From the NCBI RefSeq assembly GCF_000732325.1, contig NZ_BBIW01000010.1:1-64000 (forward strand): a stretch of 64,000 nt of DNA. Reading direction: 5' to 3'. The stretch comes from Paenibacillus sp. TCA20 (GTDB lineage: Bacteria > Bacillota > Bacilli > Paenibacillales > Paenibacillaceae). How positions within the stretch are numbered: position 1 is the first letter of the stretch; every line of letters starts with the position of its first letter. The notes beneath the pieces are model-generated. The model had not been told where the DNA came from. It searched no databases and worked only from the letters and a program-made list of their open reading frames with translations. Shown piece after piece: positions 43,101-51,980 of the stretch. The position numbers and the translations under genes were made by a program.

Positions 43101-43447
43101 TAGATCAACCCCCTGTTTTTTGCTTCTTCAATCATCAATAAATAAGTTTTGGATTTGCGAAGATATTCAGCAATAACATCCATCCTTATATTTTTAGCTT
43201 TATTGCGCCTGTATTTTTTACTCATAATTTGAGAAGCAAGCTCGCGAAGATCAATATCCTGCACTCTTCTTTCAGTTAGGCGAATACAATTTAAAAGATG
43301 ACTATCTGTCATATTGGCAGGCCGAATAACTAACCCCTTTTCTGTAGTCCAGAAGCCAATGAAATCCCCATTTTTAGCCTTCTGCAAATTGATTGAAGCC
43401 TGAAACTCACCGGGGTCTCGATAATGATAGGCTGTCATTAATTCCAT
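43100..43447 (-). CDS. MELM-start protein (115 aa)
   Basis: Starts MELMTAYHYRDPGEF; the rest is a small beta part (DFIGFWTTEKGLVIRP) and basic helices (SKKYRRNKAKNIRMD). One of ten proteins with the shared N-terminus. GGGGTG upstream of the ATG. Function unknown. Confidence 0.65.
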   Translation of the reverse strand: MELMTAYHYRDPGEFQASINLQKAKNGDFIGFWTTEKGLVIRPANMTDSHLLNCIRLTERRVQDIDLRELASQIMSKKYRRNKAKNIRMDVIAEYLRKSKTYLLMIEEAKNRGLI

Positions 43448-43490
43448 GAATGTTCACCCCAATAAACATTAATTTCAAAAGAGATAATTT

Positions 43491-44306
43491 TTATGTGTTG
43501 AATATAGATTCGTATCGTTGCTGATCGTGGTACTTCTTCATCAAGTTATTAAGATCAAGCTGGGCTTCAATTTCTAAAAGCAAATCATTGTCATGACAAC
43601 TTGATCTCGAATATGATCCTCCACTGTAATTAATATAAGAAATGTCTGGGTTCTGATACTCACCTTTCAAATCACTTGAGCTGGAATTTATCCAAGAACT
43701 AAAATTTACTTTGAACTTCGGCTTATATGTATAGAATTTGCCGATGCCAAGAGGCGATTTTGTAATCCGCCCGAACCTTTTTTCACATATGGTATCAATA
43801 GGTTCTCCCCAGGTAGATGAGACCCATAAATGACCTCGATCCCCAAAATTCTTAAATATATGAGTTAATCGGTGCTTATGGATAACCTTTGGCCATATAT
43901 GTTTGCGAACATAGCTAGTCTTCTCAAATTTAATAACTTCACGGACAATTATCTTTCTAGCCTGCTGCTTAGTAACACCACTTGTTTTGCAAAGCACATG
44001 CACTTGGCCATGCTGATTAAACTGTAGATGCAGGTCATAAAGAGAGCGCCAGACTCTACGCTTCTGGCGCTTATCATAGTAGTGAACCCGCTTATGATCA
44101 AGACGACCGGTGTAATTATACAAGTTATAAAAAGTATCGGGCTCGACCTTAAAGCTATAGTTTCCATCAGGAATAAATTCTTCACCCCAATAATCTGACC
44201 TGCCCATTGCTTCTAAGTGAATCAATTGGTGAGCGAAGTAAACCTTCTCTTTTTCAGGCCCATATAAATATGGGACCTTCTTTACAACAACCGGCATTCC
44301 TTTCAT
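43491..44306 (-). CDS. Unknown basic protein (271 aa)
   Basis: MKGMPVVVKKVPYLYGPEKE; basic and aromatic-rich (RVHYYDKRQKRRVWRSLYD) with a serine-rich tail. No known domain recognised. Follows the SNF2 helicase by 11 bases in the same unit; strong TAGGAGG site. Nucleic-acid binding is plausible from charge only. Confidence 0.6.
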   Translation of the reverse strand: MKGMPVVVKKVPYLYGPEKEKVYFAHQLIHLEAMGRSDYWGEEFIPDGNYSFKVEPDTFYNLYNYTGRLDHKRVHYYDKRQKRRVWRSLYDLHLQFNQHGQVHVLCKTSGVTKQQARKIIVREVIKFEKTSYVRKHIWPKVIHKHRLTHIFKNFGDRGHLWVSSTWGEPIDTICEKRFGRITKSPLGIGKFYTYKPKFKVNFSSWINSSSSDLKGEYQNPDISYINYSGGSYSRSSCHDNDLLLEIEAQLDLNNLMKKYHDQQRYESIFNT

Positions 44307-44317
44307 AAAGATTCCTC

Positions 44318-46192
44318 CTAACCTCCAACAGTTACAAGACCCTGAGAAGATTTTTTTCTTTCCTTGATCATGTTTTCCATTGCAAGCTTGCTTATGTTCT
44401 TTGATGAGGCGGTTGACTTGCCGCCATCAATAACTGTATTGGCCATCGATGATTTACGCTCGAGAATATTCAGCAGATGCTCGTCGTATCCGTTATTCAT
44501 GATCAAATAATAGATGTTGATGTTGCTAAACTTATTGCCTGTGCGATCAATGCGGCCATTCCGCTGCTCAACTAAAGTAGGATCCCAAGGCAAGTCAGCA
44601 TGAATCATATAGTTGGCAACCTGCAAATTCAGTCCAGTGCTTCCAGCATCGGTACACACAATGGCCTTAATGTTCGGATTATTAACGAATTGCTCTTTAG
44701 CAAATTCCTTCGCGTTGTCATTCATCTTTCCATGGAATACCACCGATTGCTTGAGCTTGCTATGAATAAGCTCAGCCATACGAGCAAACTGAGTGAATAT
44801 AACAACCTTAGACTTTGGCTCATCATAAAGCATTTGCTCATAGAACTGAACAATATGATCCACCTTTGGTGATTTAAGGTCTTTCTCGGACAAAGAGATA
44901 TCCTTCAGTATGCCTTGCGCCATGGATGAATCGGACATTGTAAGAAGCTGCGGAGAATCACAAGCACTCAGCATAAATATTTGATAGCCTTGAGCTAATG
45001 CATCGTAATATTCCTTCGCCTCCTCTTTAGACATGCTTTTGCCGGCGATAAAATGATACTGATCCGGGCTAGAGGAAATCTTCTTAGCTGTCTCTTTAAC
45101 TTCCATGTACTTATCCAGAAGATAATCATGAAGTTGTGCTTGCTTATCGGTCATATCAAGGAAGATTGGATCATCTGTAACTTTAGGCAATTGCTGTTGT
45201 ACTTCTGGGTTCTCTTTCGTTCTCCGTATAAAGTAAGGCGCAATGCGATAATAAAGTTCTCCAAGCTCTTTGTAGCCTGTAATCCCATATCGCTTGCTAT
45301 ACTCGCAGTATCTTTCACGAAAAGCATACCAATCACCGAGTATATGTTCATTAACGAAGTAGAACAGACTCCACACCTCTTCTGCTTTACCCTGCATAGG
45401 TGTAGCAGTAGCAATAAACCGATGAGGAATATATTTTAGCTCATAAGTGGCGGAAGCTATCTGGCTTGGCTTGAGATCCAAAAAGGTATCTGTTACACCA
45501 TTCTTTATTTTTTGAGCCTCATCTAATCCAACGGCATCAAAAGGAATACTAGTAATAAGTTTGCGAAGTTTTTCATCCCGCAGGATTTCATAGTTGATCA
45601 CCAAATATTGTGTCTTCTTATGTGAAGCGAAGCCACGTATGAGCTTCTCTCTCTGCTTGGATGTGCCTGTTACTGGAATAGCTGGCTTACCCGTAAACTT
45701 CTCAATTTCCTTAGCCCATTGCCTCTTAAGAGAATTAAGTGTGACGATCAGTCCGCGCTTGCCACCACGTTCAAAAATTTTCTCAAAAGCGCCGATCAAT
45801 TGCGGAGTCTTGCCAAGACCGCAACCATCAAAAACGGCAGCGGATCCTCGATCAAGAAGAAAGTTTGCACCCACTTTTTGATATGGATATAGCAACAGCT
45901 TAAATTTCTTGAACTCTGTTTCGGATTCCCATTGTAAGTGCTTCTGTACAATCTCGTCATAGATGTCTAATCCAGCAACGATTTCGTTAAGCGGGGTCAT
46001 CCAGATAATCTGATTGTTAAAATTAAACAAAAGAGCACCAACATTGTCACGGGAGATCATCCACTCGCCAGTTTCCATGTTGAACGCACGTCCAGGCAAA
46101 GATCGAACTCTGGACAAAGTATATTCGAATGTATCTATGTTATCCAATATTTTAATATATACGTTATCGTATTGGCTGCGCACTTGTATCAA
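44318..46192 (-). CDS. SNF2-family helicase (624 aa)
   Basis: ATP-driven DNA translocase. A HARP-like N-terminal part (LPGRAFNMETGEWMI) precedes Walker A FDGCGLGKTPQ, the VGLDEAQKIKN box, FIATATPMQG, and in the second RecA domain VVIFTQFARMAEL, TDAGSTGLNLQ and VEQRNGRIDRTGN. The combination resembles SMARCAL1/RapA-type remodelers that anneal or clear DNA. TTG start with GGGAGG 9 bases upstream. A TATAAT box lies about 30 bases before it. Confidence 0.88.
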   Translation of the reverse strand: MIQVRSQYDNVYIKILDNIDTFEYTLSRVRSLPGRAFNMETGEWMISRDNVGALLFNFNNQIIWMTPLNEIVAGLDIYDEIVQKHLQWESETEFKKFKLLLYPYQKVGANFLLDRGSAAVFDGCGLGKTPQLIGAFEKIFERGGKRGLIVTLNSLKRQWAKEIEKFTGKPAIPVTGTSKQREKLIRGFASHKKTQYLVINYEILRDEKLRKLITSIPFDAVGLDEAQKIKNGVTDTFLDLKPSQIASATYELKYIPHRFIATATPMQGKAEEVWSLFYFVNEHILGDWYAFRERYCEYSKRYGITGYKELGELYYRIAPYFIRRTKENPEVQQQLPKVTDDPIFLDMTDKQAQLHDYLLDKYMEVKETAKKISSSPDQYHFIAGKSMSKEEAKEYYDALAQGYQIFMLSACDSPQLLTMSDSSMAQGILKDISLSEKDLKSPKVDHIVQFYEQMLYDEPKSKVVIFTQFARMAELIHSKLKQSVVFHGKMNDNAKEFAKEQFVNNPNIKAIVCTDAGSTGLNLQVANYMIHADLPWDPTLVEQRNGRIDRTGNKFSNINIYYLIMNNGYDEHLLNILERKSSMANTVIDGGKSTASSKNISKLAMENMIKERKKSSQGLVTVGG

Positions 46193-46321
46193 GAGGAAAC
46201 CTCCCTTCTATCCTACATTATATCACGTTAACCCATTGTTCAATACTATTTTAAACAATTAGGCACTGCATGCAAGGCCCGATTTTAAATAATCATCGGA
46301 ACCCTGAGTTGCAATGTCTAG

Positions 46322-47329
46322 TTAGAAAATTTGCTTTCCTGCAGAATCAACCGGAGCACCCCACTGCATAGACTGCGCCTGAAAGCTATTTGGGGATGCA
46401 GAGCCTTGTGGTTGAGCCTGTGGCGCTTGCGAAGACGACTGCTGACCAAAGAGTGGTTGAGCTGCAAAAGGATGCTGAGCGCTAAAAGCAGGAGGCTGAG
46501 AGCCGAATGTTTGGGATCCAAAGCCAAAAGATTGATGCTGAGACCGCTGATTCGATTGCTGATTCACAATTTGAAGAGCTTTTTCCATTGCAATTTCTAT
46601 AATGGTTTGCTCTTGAATGTAGGCAAGTGCCTTGTACTTATTTCGAACATCCTGCACGTATTCGAATGGGGACACATCCGGATGAACAAACGAAGTATTC
46701 GGAAGATTTCCTTGTTGTGCTATCGTCTTAATGTAAGGCGTTACTTGTCCATTAGCCCTATCTTGGTGAACCTGAAGCATGCGTCGTTTTTTCGGTGTGA
46801 GTGAAGCATTTTCTTCAGTAAATACATCTGTATTGCGATCCCAATGGTCCTCCATGCCGATTAAATAGCGACTACCTGGTGCTTTGTTGCTATCCACTAC
46901 TCGAAAATTGATGTTAAGCATATGTAGAGGAGATTTATCATGAGTAATTGTGAGTGAAATGGATACACTATTTTCATACTCTACTGCTGAGAACCGAGCG
47001 CCATGCAGTTCATAAGTGGCACGCTTGCGATTATTCCCTCCGATTTCAACCGAATCGCCATTCAGGAAGCGTTGATCAATGCCCATGATAGCCTGGTATA
47101 ATGAACCGAAATTAGCAATTCGAAGTGTCGTAAAGGCTTCTCTTCCGTCATATAAGCGCTCAGGACCATTGGTATTCAGTAGTTTTGGGTAATACGTCAA
47201 TGACCATCCTTTTGTAATGGATCCTTCAGCGATATCTTGCACCATTACAGGATAAGTGCCATTTCCAGTCATCATGCCGACTTCAACAGAAATTGCGTTT
47301 TGAATATCATTTTTGATTTTATCTAACAT
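46322..47329 (-). CDS. Unknown protein with FG/Q-rich tail (335 aa)
   Basis: The first 240 residues are folded (QNAISVEVGMMTGNGTYPVM ... YRYLIGMEDHW-like segments); the last 95 are low complexity with FGFGSQTFGSQ, PLFGQQ and QAPQAQPQ. The tail resembles the SSB tail of this phage in style. No enzyme motif seen; it may be a structural or replication-compartment protein. GGAGG upstream of the ATG. Confidence 0.55.
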   Translation of the reverse strand: MLDKIKNDIQNAISVEVGMMTGNGTYPVMVQDIAEGSITKGWSLTYYPKLLNTNGPERLYDGREAFTTLRIANFGSLYQAIMGIDQRFLNGDSVEIGGNNRKRATYELHGARFSAVEYENSVSISLTITHDKSPLHMLNINFRVVDSNKAPGSRYLIGMEDHWDRNTDVFTEENASLTPKKRRMLQVHQDRANGQVTPYIKTIAQQGNLPNTSFVHPDVSPFEYVQDVRNKYKALAYIQEQTIIEIAMEKALQIVNQQSNQRSQHQSFGFGSQTFGSQPPAFSAQHPFAAQPLFGQQSSSQAPQAQPQGSASPNSFQAQSMQWGAPVDSAGKQIF

Positions 47330-47475
47330 TAAAATTTCCTCCGATTGTTTTTAGGATTAGGTAGTTTTACTTGAGTCTTCCAAAAGTGATTGATCAGGGC
47401 AAATAAAATAACAGCGGGCAGTAGCCAAAACTGCCCTATAAGAACAAAGAAACCGAAAATGAAATACCAAATCAT
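47329..47475 (-). CDS. Single-helix membrane microprotein (48 aa)
   Basis: MIWYFIFGFFVLIGQFWLLP continues hydrophobic to about residue 30, then a charged tail. Start overlaps the preceding stop by four bases and the stop overlaps the next ATG, so coupled on both sides. Confidence 0.6.
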   Translation of the reverse strand: MIWYFIFGFFVLIGQFWLLPAVILFALINHFWKTQVKLPNPKNNRRKF

Positions 47476-47753
47476 AGAGCCACTTCTTCCTTGATTCGAT
47501 CGTAATGCAATACATTATGTGCTCTTCTTTCCTCCTGCAGAGCCAAATCATCAATAATAGCAAGCTTTGACATCGTCCACATAGCAAGAAGCGTGCTCTT
47601 AGAAGCGATCTGAGCTTCTACTTGATCAGAAAGCTCTTCTGAGGCAGCGCGAAGCGCCTCATATCTTTGCATTGGCGCAAGGGGCTTAACCGCCTCTGTT
47701 ATAGCATTTAAGGTACCTGCATTGACAATTTTATTAACGATATTGATAAGCAT
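47472..47753 (-). CDS. Helical protein (93 aa), unknown
   Basis: MLINIVNKIVNAGTLNAITE and a regular helical pattern; possibly a small coiled-coil. ATG chosen with CGGAGGG upstream; the longer frame has no ribosome site. Confidence 0.55.
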   Translation of the reverse strand: MLINIVNKIVNAGTLNAITEAVKPLAPMQRYEALRAASEELSDQVEAQIASKSTLLAMWTMSKLAIIDDLALQEERRAHNVLHYDRIKEEVAL

Positions 47754-47780
47754 AAAAATTCCCTCCGTAAATTTAATTCT

Positions 47781-47805
47781 AAAAAGCCATAGGAGCGTAA
47801 GCGAC
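47781..47805 (-). terminator. T-W-A-C-loop hairpin, post-stop element
   Basis: GTCGC-TTAC-GCTCC then TATGGCTTTTTA, close after the TGA of the 153-residue gene. Weak stem. Confidence 0.45.
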
Positions 47806-47807
47806 AA

Positions 47808-48269
47808 TCAGCGCGCGAGACTTTCAGCCAAATAAAGCAGTGATGTTTTCGCAGGAGCTACATAGCTTCCAAGCTTCTCTTTTATATAATTGTAATACGT
47901 TACTTTTAGGGATGAATCACTGCTGAAACCGCCATCTATAAGCCCTCGTATGAATTGATCCGTCTCTAATTCGGTCTTAAATTCGTACTCCTTCTCCGGA
48001 TTTTCACTATCTAATAGTTGCACAGTGATACGCCTTGCAATATCACCACATATATCCTTTTCTACCTCAGTATATAATTCTTCGATAATCTGATTTAATT
48101 GCCAATATTTCTTCCAACCGCCTACCTCAACATGGTAGCCGGAACATTCCATTGGCGTCTTATCTAGCTGATCTGCAAGCTTTAAGGCTTCAGAGTAATT
48201 AGAGTTACCAAAATCTATTGTTACAGTCTCGTTACATTTTAGGCATGTTGTTTTGACTTGTCTTCCCAT
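47808..48269 (-). CDS. Zinc-knuckle protein (153 aa)
   Basis: TTCLKCNETVTIDF at the N-terminus supplies one cysteine pair, MECSGYHVEVGG another ligand group; the rest is helical. Starts inside the end of the membrane protein gene, with GGAGGAAG upstream. Function unknown. Confidence 0.55.
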   Translation of the reverse strand: MGRQVKTTCLKCNETVTIDFGNSNYSEALKLADQLDKTPMECSGYHVEVGGWKKYWQLNQIIEELYTEVEKDICGDIARRITVQLLDSENPEKEYEFKTELETDQFIRGLIDGGFSSDSSLKVTYYNYIKEKLGSYVAPAKTSLLYLAESLAR

Positions 48270-48496
48270 TGAATTTCTTCCTCCTCTATAATGATTTCCT
48301 CAATACTTTGTCTTCGAAGATCCCATCTAATATAAAATGCAAATAAAGCGACAAGAGCTAAGATTATTAGGATTCCGAAGGGTTCCAGTAAAATAGCTAA
48401 AGTCGCAAGGAAAGCACCTATTAATATGCAAACCAGTAATCTGTCTGCAATGAAATCTAATCCAGGACCAACAACATCCATAAATGATCTTTTCAT
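48239..48496 (-). CDS. Two-helix membrane protein (85 aa)
   Basis: Hydrophobic segments LLVCILIGAFLATLAILL and FGILIILALVALFAFYI separated by a proline; acidic cytoplasmic tail (EEIIIEEEEIQWED). Could be holin-like by shape, but there is no lysin beside it. Confidence 0.6.
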   Translation of the reverse strand: MKRSFMDVVGPGLDFIADRLLVCILIGAFLATLAILLEPFGILIILALVALFAFYIRWDLRRQSIEEIIIEEEEIQWEDKSKQHA

Positions 48497-48717
48497 TAGA
48501 CAACCGCCCTTACAATCGGATTCTGAATATAAGCAAACGCGATCGTAAAAGGAATGTTTGCAGGCTTATTTGTCTTAAGATCGATAACATTCTTAAAAGT
48601 ACAGAATGTATAGCTTGTGTCTTCTACTACACCCAAATAGAGCTTTCCAAAATAAATAAACTCAACACGAGCATTAATTCTTGCCCATCCTGGACGATTC
48701 TTGTCTTGTGGCAGCAT
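48496..48717 (-). CDS. Small beta-rich protein (73 aa)
   Basis: MLPQDKNRPGWARINARVEF then short strands; an SH3-like barrel is likely. ATG chosen with AAGGAGGG upstream. Confidence 0.55.
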   Translation of the reverse strand: MLPQDKNRPGWARINARVEFIYFGKLYLGVVEDTSYTFCTFKNVIDLKTNKPANIPFTIAFAYIQNPIVRAVV

Positions 48718-48730
48718 ATTGCCCTCCTTC

Positions 48731-49246
48731 TTATGAAACCGCCATTGCTGTTTCATATATCGTTTGTTTTGCTTTCATTGCATATTCACTTGAAATATGA
48801 ATAGCTTCGATATTATTCTCAGGAGCTGGACTGTCGGCCATATAATGGACTTTATAGCTTATAGTCTTTGACTCCAAAAGAGCATGAATTTGACGCCATA
48901 AATCCTCATGTTTGAGCTGATCGCCATTAGCTTTCTTGAAATCATTTTTAGCCCATTGATGAATCAGCTTATTTAGCCCCGCACTGACTTGCGGAATGCC
49001 GGTATAGATATGGACAAAGGCTTTTTTCTTTATTTCTTTAAGTCCTTCAAGAACTGCTTTAAGCGTCATTCGAGTTACAGTTGTATCCTTGCCATAGCCA
49101 CCAAGAGTTTTTTTATAATGCTGGCCACCCATAGCAGAATGAAGCATGACACAATAGCCTCCATCCTTATTGGTGTTAGCAGTACCGGATACCCACATTT
49201 CAATGCGCAAACAGTCAAATTCTTTCTTTCCTTTTGTGCCACTCAT
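48731..49246 (-). CDS. RNase H-fold protein without catalytic residues
   Basis: 171 residues. The order of elements follows RNase HI: GGYCVMLHSAMGG strands, TLKAVLEGLKEIKKKAF helix, VHIYTGIPQVSAGLNKLIHQW, LKHEDLWRQIHALL and PENNIEAIHISSEYA. The catalytic acids are replaced: the first strand lacks its Asp, the Glu of the helix reads T/L, TDSQYV reads TGIPQV, and the final Asp is lost. So probably a nucleic-acid-binding or protein-binding relic. AGGAGG site. Confidence 0.65.
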   Translation of the reverse strand: MSGTKGKKEFDCLRIEMWVSGTANTNKDGGYCVMLHSAMGGQHYKKTLGGYGKDTTVTRMTLKAVLEGLKEIKKKAFVHIYTGIPQVSAGLNKLIHQWAKNDFKKANGDQLKHEDLWRQIHALLESKTISYKVHYMADSPAPENNIEAIHISSEYAMKAKQTIYETAMAVS

Positions 49247-49400
49247 CTTAAGCGACCTCCTATATAAAATAATGATATTTGCTGAAACATTTGATAAATC
49301 AAAATATTTGAATCACCAAATCTATCAACAAATTGCCTGATTTTGCATTCTTAATATGACATATTTCATACTACATATGATTTGAGTGCTCAAGAAATAG

Positions 49401-49430
49401 AAAAAGACCCACATCATATGATATGAGTCT
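49401..49430 (-). terminator. Intrinsic terminator with palindromic stem
   Basis: AGACTCATATCATATGATGTGGGTCTTTTT (written in parts: AGACTCA, ATCATATGAT, GGGTCT, T5) on the minus strand, after the 126-residue gene. Confidence 0.75.
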
Positions 49431-49469
49431 AAATCGTATTTCATATATAGTATTTAGTAGAGTGGAGCA

Positions 49470-49850
49470 TCATTTTTTCCGAAAAAGATGATATAAATCT
49501 TTGACATGATCTGGAAGCTGGTCGAAGATTTCCTTGGGCATATCATCAATGTTTCCACCAAATACATTGACATAGCTGCTTAATTCAGGTTTTTGGAATG
49601 GGTCAAAGCTCTCTTCTTTGTTAGAAGGTGAAGGCATTTTTTTAAGCTCTTGGAATTTAGCCTTCTTAGCTTCCTTGATCTGCTCTTGAATGATTAATTT
49701 AAAAGTATCTCCAATACTATCGACAGTTGCTTCTTTCAAAGAAACTGAAATCTCATCAGCTTTAAGATTAAACTGACTTTCTTTATCTGAACCTTCTACT
49801 GGGTTAACGACATGGATAGATAGACCTTTGATTGTGATGTTAGCTTGCAT
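49470..49850 (-). CDS. Unknown protein (126 aa)
   Basis: MQANITIKGLSIHVVNPVEG, then a helix (FKLIIQEQIKEAKKAKF) and an acidic, ordered end. TTGGAGG site. No family recognised; a terminator follows, so it closes a unit that begins near 51.1 kb. Confidence 0.55.
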   Translation of the reverse strand: MQANITIKGLSIHVVNPVEGSDKESQFNLKADEISVSLKEATVDSIGDTFKLIIQEQIKEAKKAKFQELKKMPSPSNKEESFDPFQKPELSSYVNVFGGNIDDMPKEIFDQLPDHVKDLYHLFRKK

Positions 49851-49888
49851 GATTAAATTCCTCCAAAGTATGTTTTATTATTTAACTT

Positions 49889-49916
49889 CAAAAAGCCCCC
49901 GCAGTCGTTAGACTGC
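49889..49916 (-). terminator. T-W-A-C-loop hairpin, post-stop element
   Basis: Perfect stem GCAGTC-TAAC-GACTGC then GGGGGCTTTTTG directly after the TAA stop of the 74-residue gene. Confidence 0.65.
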
Positions 49917-50141
49917 TTATTTGAAACGTCTAGTGCGACGATCCTCAAGTACATTACGAACGGCATTTCTATAGTTGGCACGGTTAAGCTTGGGATCCTT
50001 GGCTTCCCTCTTATTCGCTTGATGAACAGCTTCAGATCTTGCAATATGCTGATGTGTGGCCATCATATGTCCAAGAAGCAATCCACTCTTACCGTTAATT
50101 TGATAAGCCAGGGAATCAATAAGATAAAGATTCTCATCCAC
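49917..50141 (-). CDS. Basic protein (74 aa)
   Basis: GTG start 9 bases after GGAGG. Arginine- and asparagine-rich C-terminus (NYRNAVRNVLEDRRTRRF). Likely nucleic-acid binding by charge; unknown otherwise. Confidence 0.55.
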   Translation of the reverse strand: MDENLYLIDSLAYQINGKSGLLLGHMMATHQHIARSEAVHQANKREAKDPKLNRANYRNAVRNVLEDRRTRRFK

Positions 50142-50619
50142 CAGACTCCACCTCCTTAATAAAGTCAGAAAGCTTCATTTTGTCATGGTCGGGTATCATC
50201 GTATAATTTACACCCTTCTCATGATACGCCAGTTCTCGACTCGTAGTACGAGAACCTGTCTGATCATAGACCTTGATCCAAAAATCGACACGATCACGCT
50301 CGACTACTGTCGCATTAAAGTCGAATCGAAGCGGGTAGAAAAACCCACGATCTTTGACTCTAAGTACATAAAGTAGAGGTATTTCGCCACTGTGTGAAGA
50401 AAACGAATCACCATGAAAGTAAGGGATAGAATAATAATATCCATCTTGATTAGAAACATCCATTCGATCCATTGGCTGCTCTTGAATATCAAAGAAATCT
50501 TCTGATACATATGTAGCGAATATTCCAAGACCAGCTTGGAATTTAACGTGGAAATCATGAGAAAGTTCAGGATAGCCCGAAGGGCGTGATCTCAGCCATT
50601 CTTTAAGGTTGTTATTCAT
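50134..50619 (-). CDS. Unknown beta-rich protein (161 aa)
   Basis: MNNNLKEWLRSRPSGYPELS; many strands (GYYYSIPYFHGDSF; FFYPLRFDFNATVVER). No domain recognised. Its ATG overlaps the SLOG gene stop; coupled. Confidence 0.55.
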   Translation of the reverse strand: MNNNLKEWLRSRPSGYPELSHDFHVKFQAGLGIFATYVSEDFFDIQEQPMDRMDVSNQDGYYYSIPYFHGDSFSSHSGEIPLLYVLRVKDRGFFYPLRFDFNATVVERDRVDFWIKVYDQTGSRTTSRELAYHEKGVNYTMIPDHDKMKLSDFIKEVESGG

Positions 50620-51143
50620 ACGACACCTTCTTTATTGTAATGTATTACACGAACCTGTAATCCTTTATTCTTAGCGATATTAATCATGCCTGCTGTTCCT
50701 TTGCTAATGCTATCCCAGAAGGCCACAAGAGCATCGCCATTATCGGCCATATCAGCATTTCGCCTATGTCCAGCAGAACGATCAACAGGACCTCTCGGAC
50801 CCCTAGGGCGCCAATTAGGGATGTATGTATCTATAAAGTATCCTCTTTCATTGGCATATCGCTCTCCTAGCATGTCTGCACCTATAGCATTTCCTGAAAC
50901 AATCACGATGTTCTTCTTGTGTTGCAAGAGATGATCCAAATGTCTGCTAAGCAGTGCGTAATCATCGAAGTCGCGTGACCCGGCTACAACAAGTCTGAAG
51001 TATTCATCCACTTCAATAACATCCACGATAGATATGGCCGAATCATCCAGATTCCACATCTTCTCTACGTCTAATGGATCCTTGCAGTACTGCACTTTAA
51101 GTTCGCTATAGTTGGTGTCGTCTCTGTATTGTACAAGATACAT
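50616..51143 (-). CDS. SLOG/DUF2493-like nucleotide-binding protein
   Basis: 175 residues. The C-terminal 120 contain LVVAGSRDFDDYALL, IVIVSGNAIGADMLGERYA and LVAFWDSISKGTAGMINIA, the layout of DUF2493/YspA-type SLOG domains, which bind nucleotide-derived ligands. The N-terminal 55 residues are extra. SLOG domains occur in stress, cytokinin-activating and anti-phage proteins, so this could make or sense a nucleotide signal. ATG chosen with TGAGGAG upstream. Confidence 0.75.
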   Translation of the reverse strand: MYLVQYRDDTNYSELKVQYCKDPLDVEKMWNLDDSAISIVDVIEVDEYFRLVVAGSRDFDDYALLSRHLDHLLQHKKNIVIVSGNAIGADMLGERYANERGYFIDTYIPNWRPRGPRGPVDRSAGHRRNADMADNGDALVAFWDSISKGTAGMINIAKNKGLQVRVIHYNKEGVV

Positions 51144-51157
51144 CGAAAAATGTCTCC

Positions 51158-51277
51158 TCAATTCATATATTTTTGTTGTATTGCCTTACATTTTAGTACA
51201 AAACGACGGATTTTGCGATAGTCACCGATTAAATGGCATGCTACATAGATACCAAGCACGATACCGAAAACAGTCAA
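51158..51277 (-). CDS. Membrane microprotein (39 aa), TTG start
   Basis: MTVFGIVLGIYVACHLIGDY then a basic tail (RKIRRFVLKCK). One membrane helix. TTG start 9 bases after GGAGGGAGG. Ends just before the SLOG gene. Too short for usual gene calling but well supported by its ribosome site. Confidence 0.55.
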   Translation of the reverse strand: MTVFGIVLGIYVACHLIGDYRKIRRFVLKCKAIQQKYMN

Positions 51278-51674
51278 TTTAGTTAGCCTCCCTCCACTGG
51301 AATAGAACATTACACGAACAGTATGTGTACAATTTGTGAACGTTTTAGGATTGGGTGTATATACCCTATGTTTTCCGGTAATTCTTTATATATAGAAGCA
51401 AGCTTACTTAAGAATAGATAGATTACATTCAATTCAAGAGTTAGCTTACTTCTGATGTAGATAGAAAAATAAAAAGGTGGAGCAAAAACGGCAGCTACCT
51501 TTAATAGAATGAGCTATCGTATAGAATCGTCAGTTCATTCTATTGAGAGTAACATTCATTAGTAAGATACATAAATAATCGGCCTTCGGGAGAGGTCTGT
51601 CCAAATGAGGCAGAGCATAAAACCTTTAAAACCCTATGCAATGGTTTAGTTATCCCATATAGGGAAACGAATCT
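51278..51674 (-). other. Noncoding stretch with inverted repeats
   Basis: No gene seen. It holds a 10-bp inverted repeat (AATAGAATGA 51503-51512 with TCATTCTATT 51535-51544), a GGGT...ACCC hairpin near 51355-51368, the 27-bp element at 51618-51644, and a TCCCTATATGGGA hairpin near 51654. Function unknown; probably transcription control. Confidence 0.45.
51618..51644 (+). repeat. 27-bp element, copy 1
   Basis: TAAAACCTTTAAAACCC then TATGCAATGG on the plus strand; see copy 2 at 59356-59383. Confidence 0.65.
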
Positions 51675-51884
51675 TTAGGAGTGAGCAGTCTCTAATGACA
51701 GCACCTCCTCTACTTTATTTTCGAGAGCCTGGCGATCACGGGAATAGAAAGTATACTTCCCTTTCACGAAAGGCTTAGGGCCTTCCTCGATAATGATATC
51801 TCCTTTACTCCGAGTAGCGACAACCAAAGCAAAGTTATTCTGAATAGGCTTCATAAAATATCTGATGATCTGTTTATTATCCAT
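51675..51884 (-). CDS. Small alpha/beta protein (69 aa)
   Basis: MDNKQIIRYFMKPIQNNF, then strands (FALVVATRSKGDIII) and a helix. ATG chosen with AAAGGAG upstream; the longer frame is noncoding leader with two hairpins (51885-51975). Confidence 0.6.
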   Translation of the reverse strand: MDNKQIIRYFMKPIQNNFALVVATRSKGDIIIEEGPKPFVKGKYTFYSRDRQALENKVEEVLSLETAHS

Positions 51885-51980
51885 GATATGACACTCCTTT
51901 AAATATAGTATGGTACTGCTATACTCCCGAGTTGGGAGCCCGCGCTTGGCCAAAAGCCTATTTATAGTCGCCAAGCCGAC

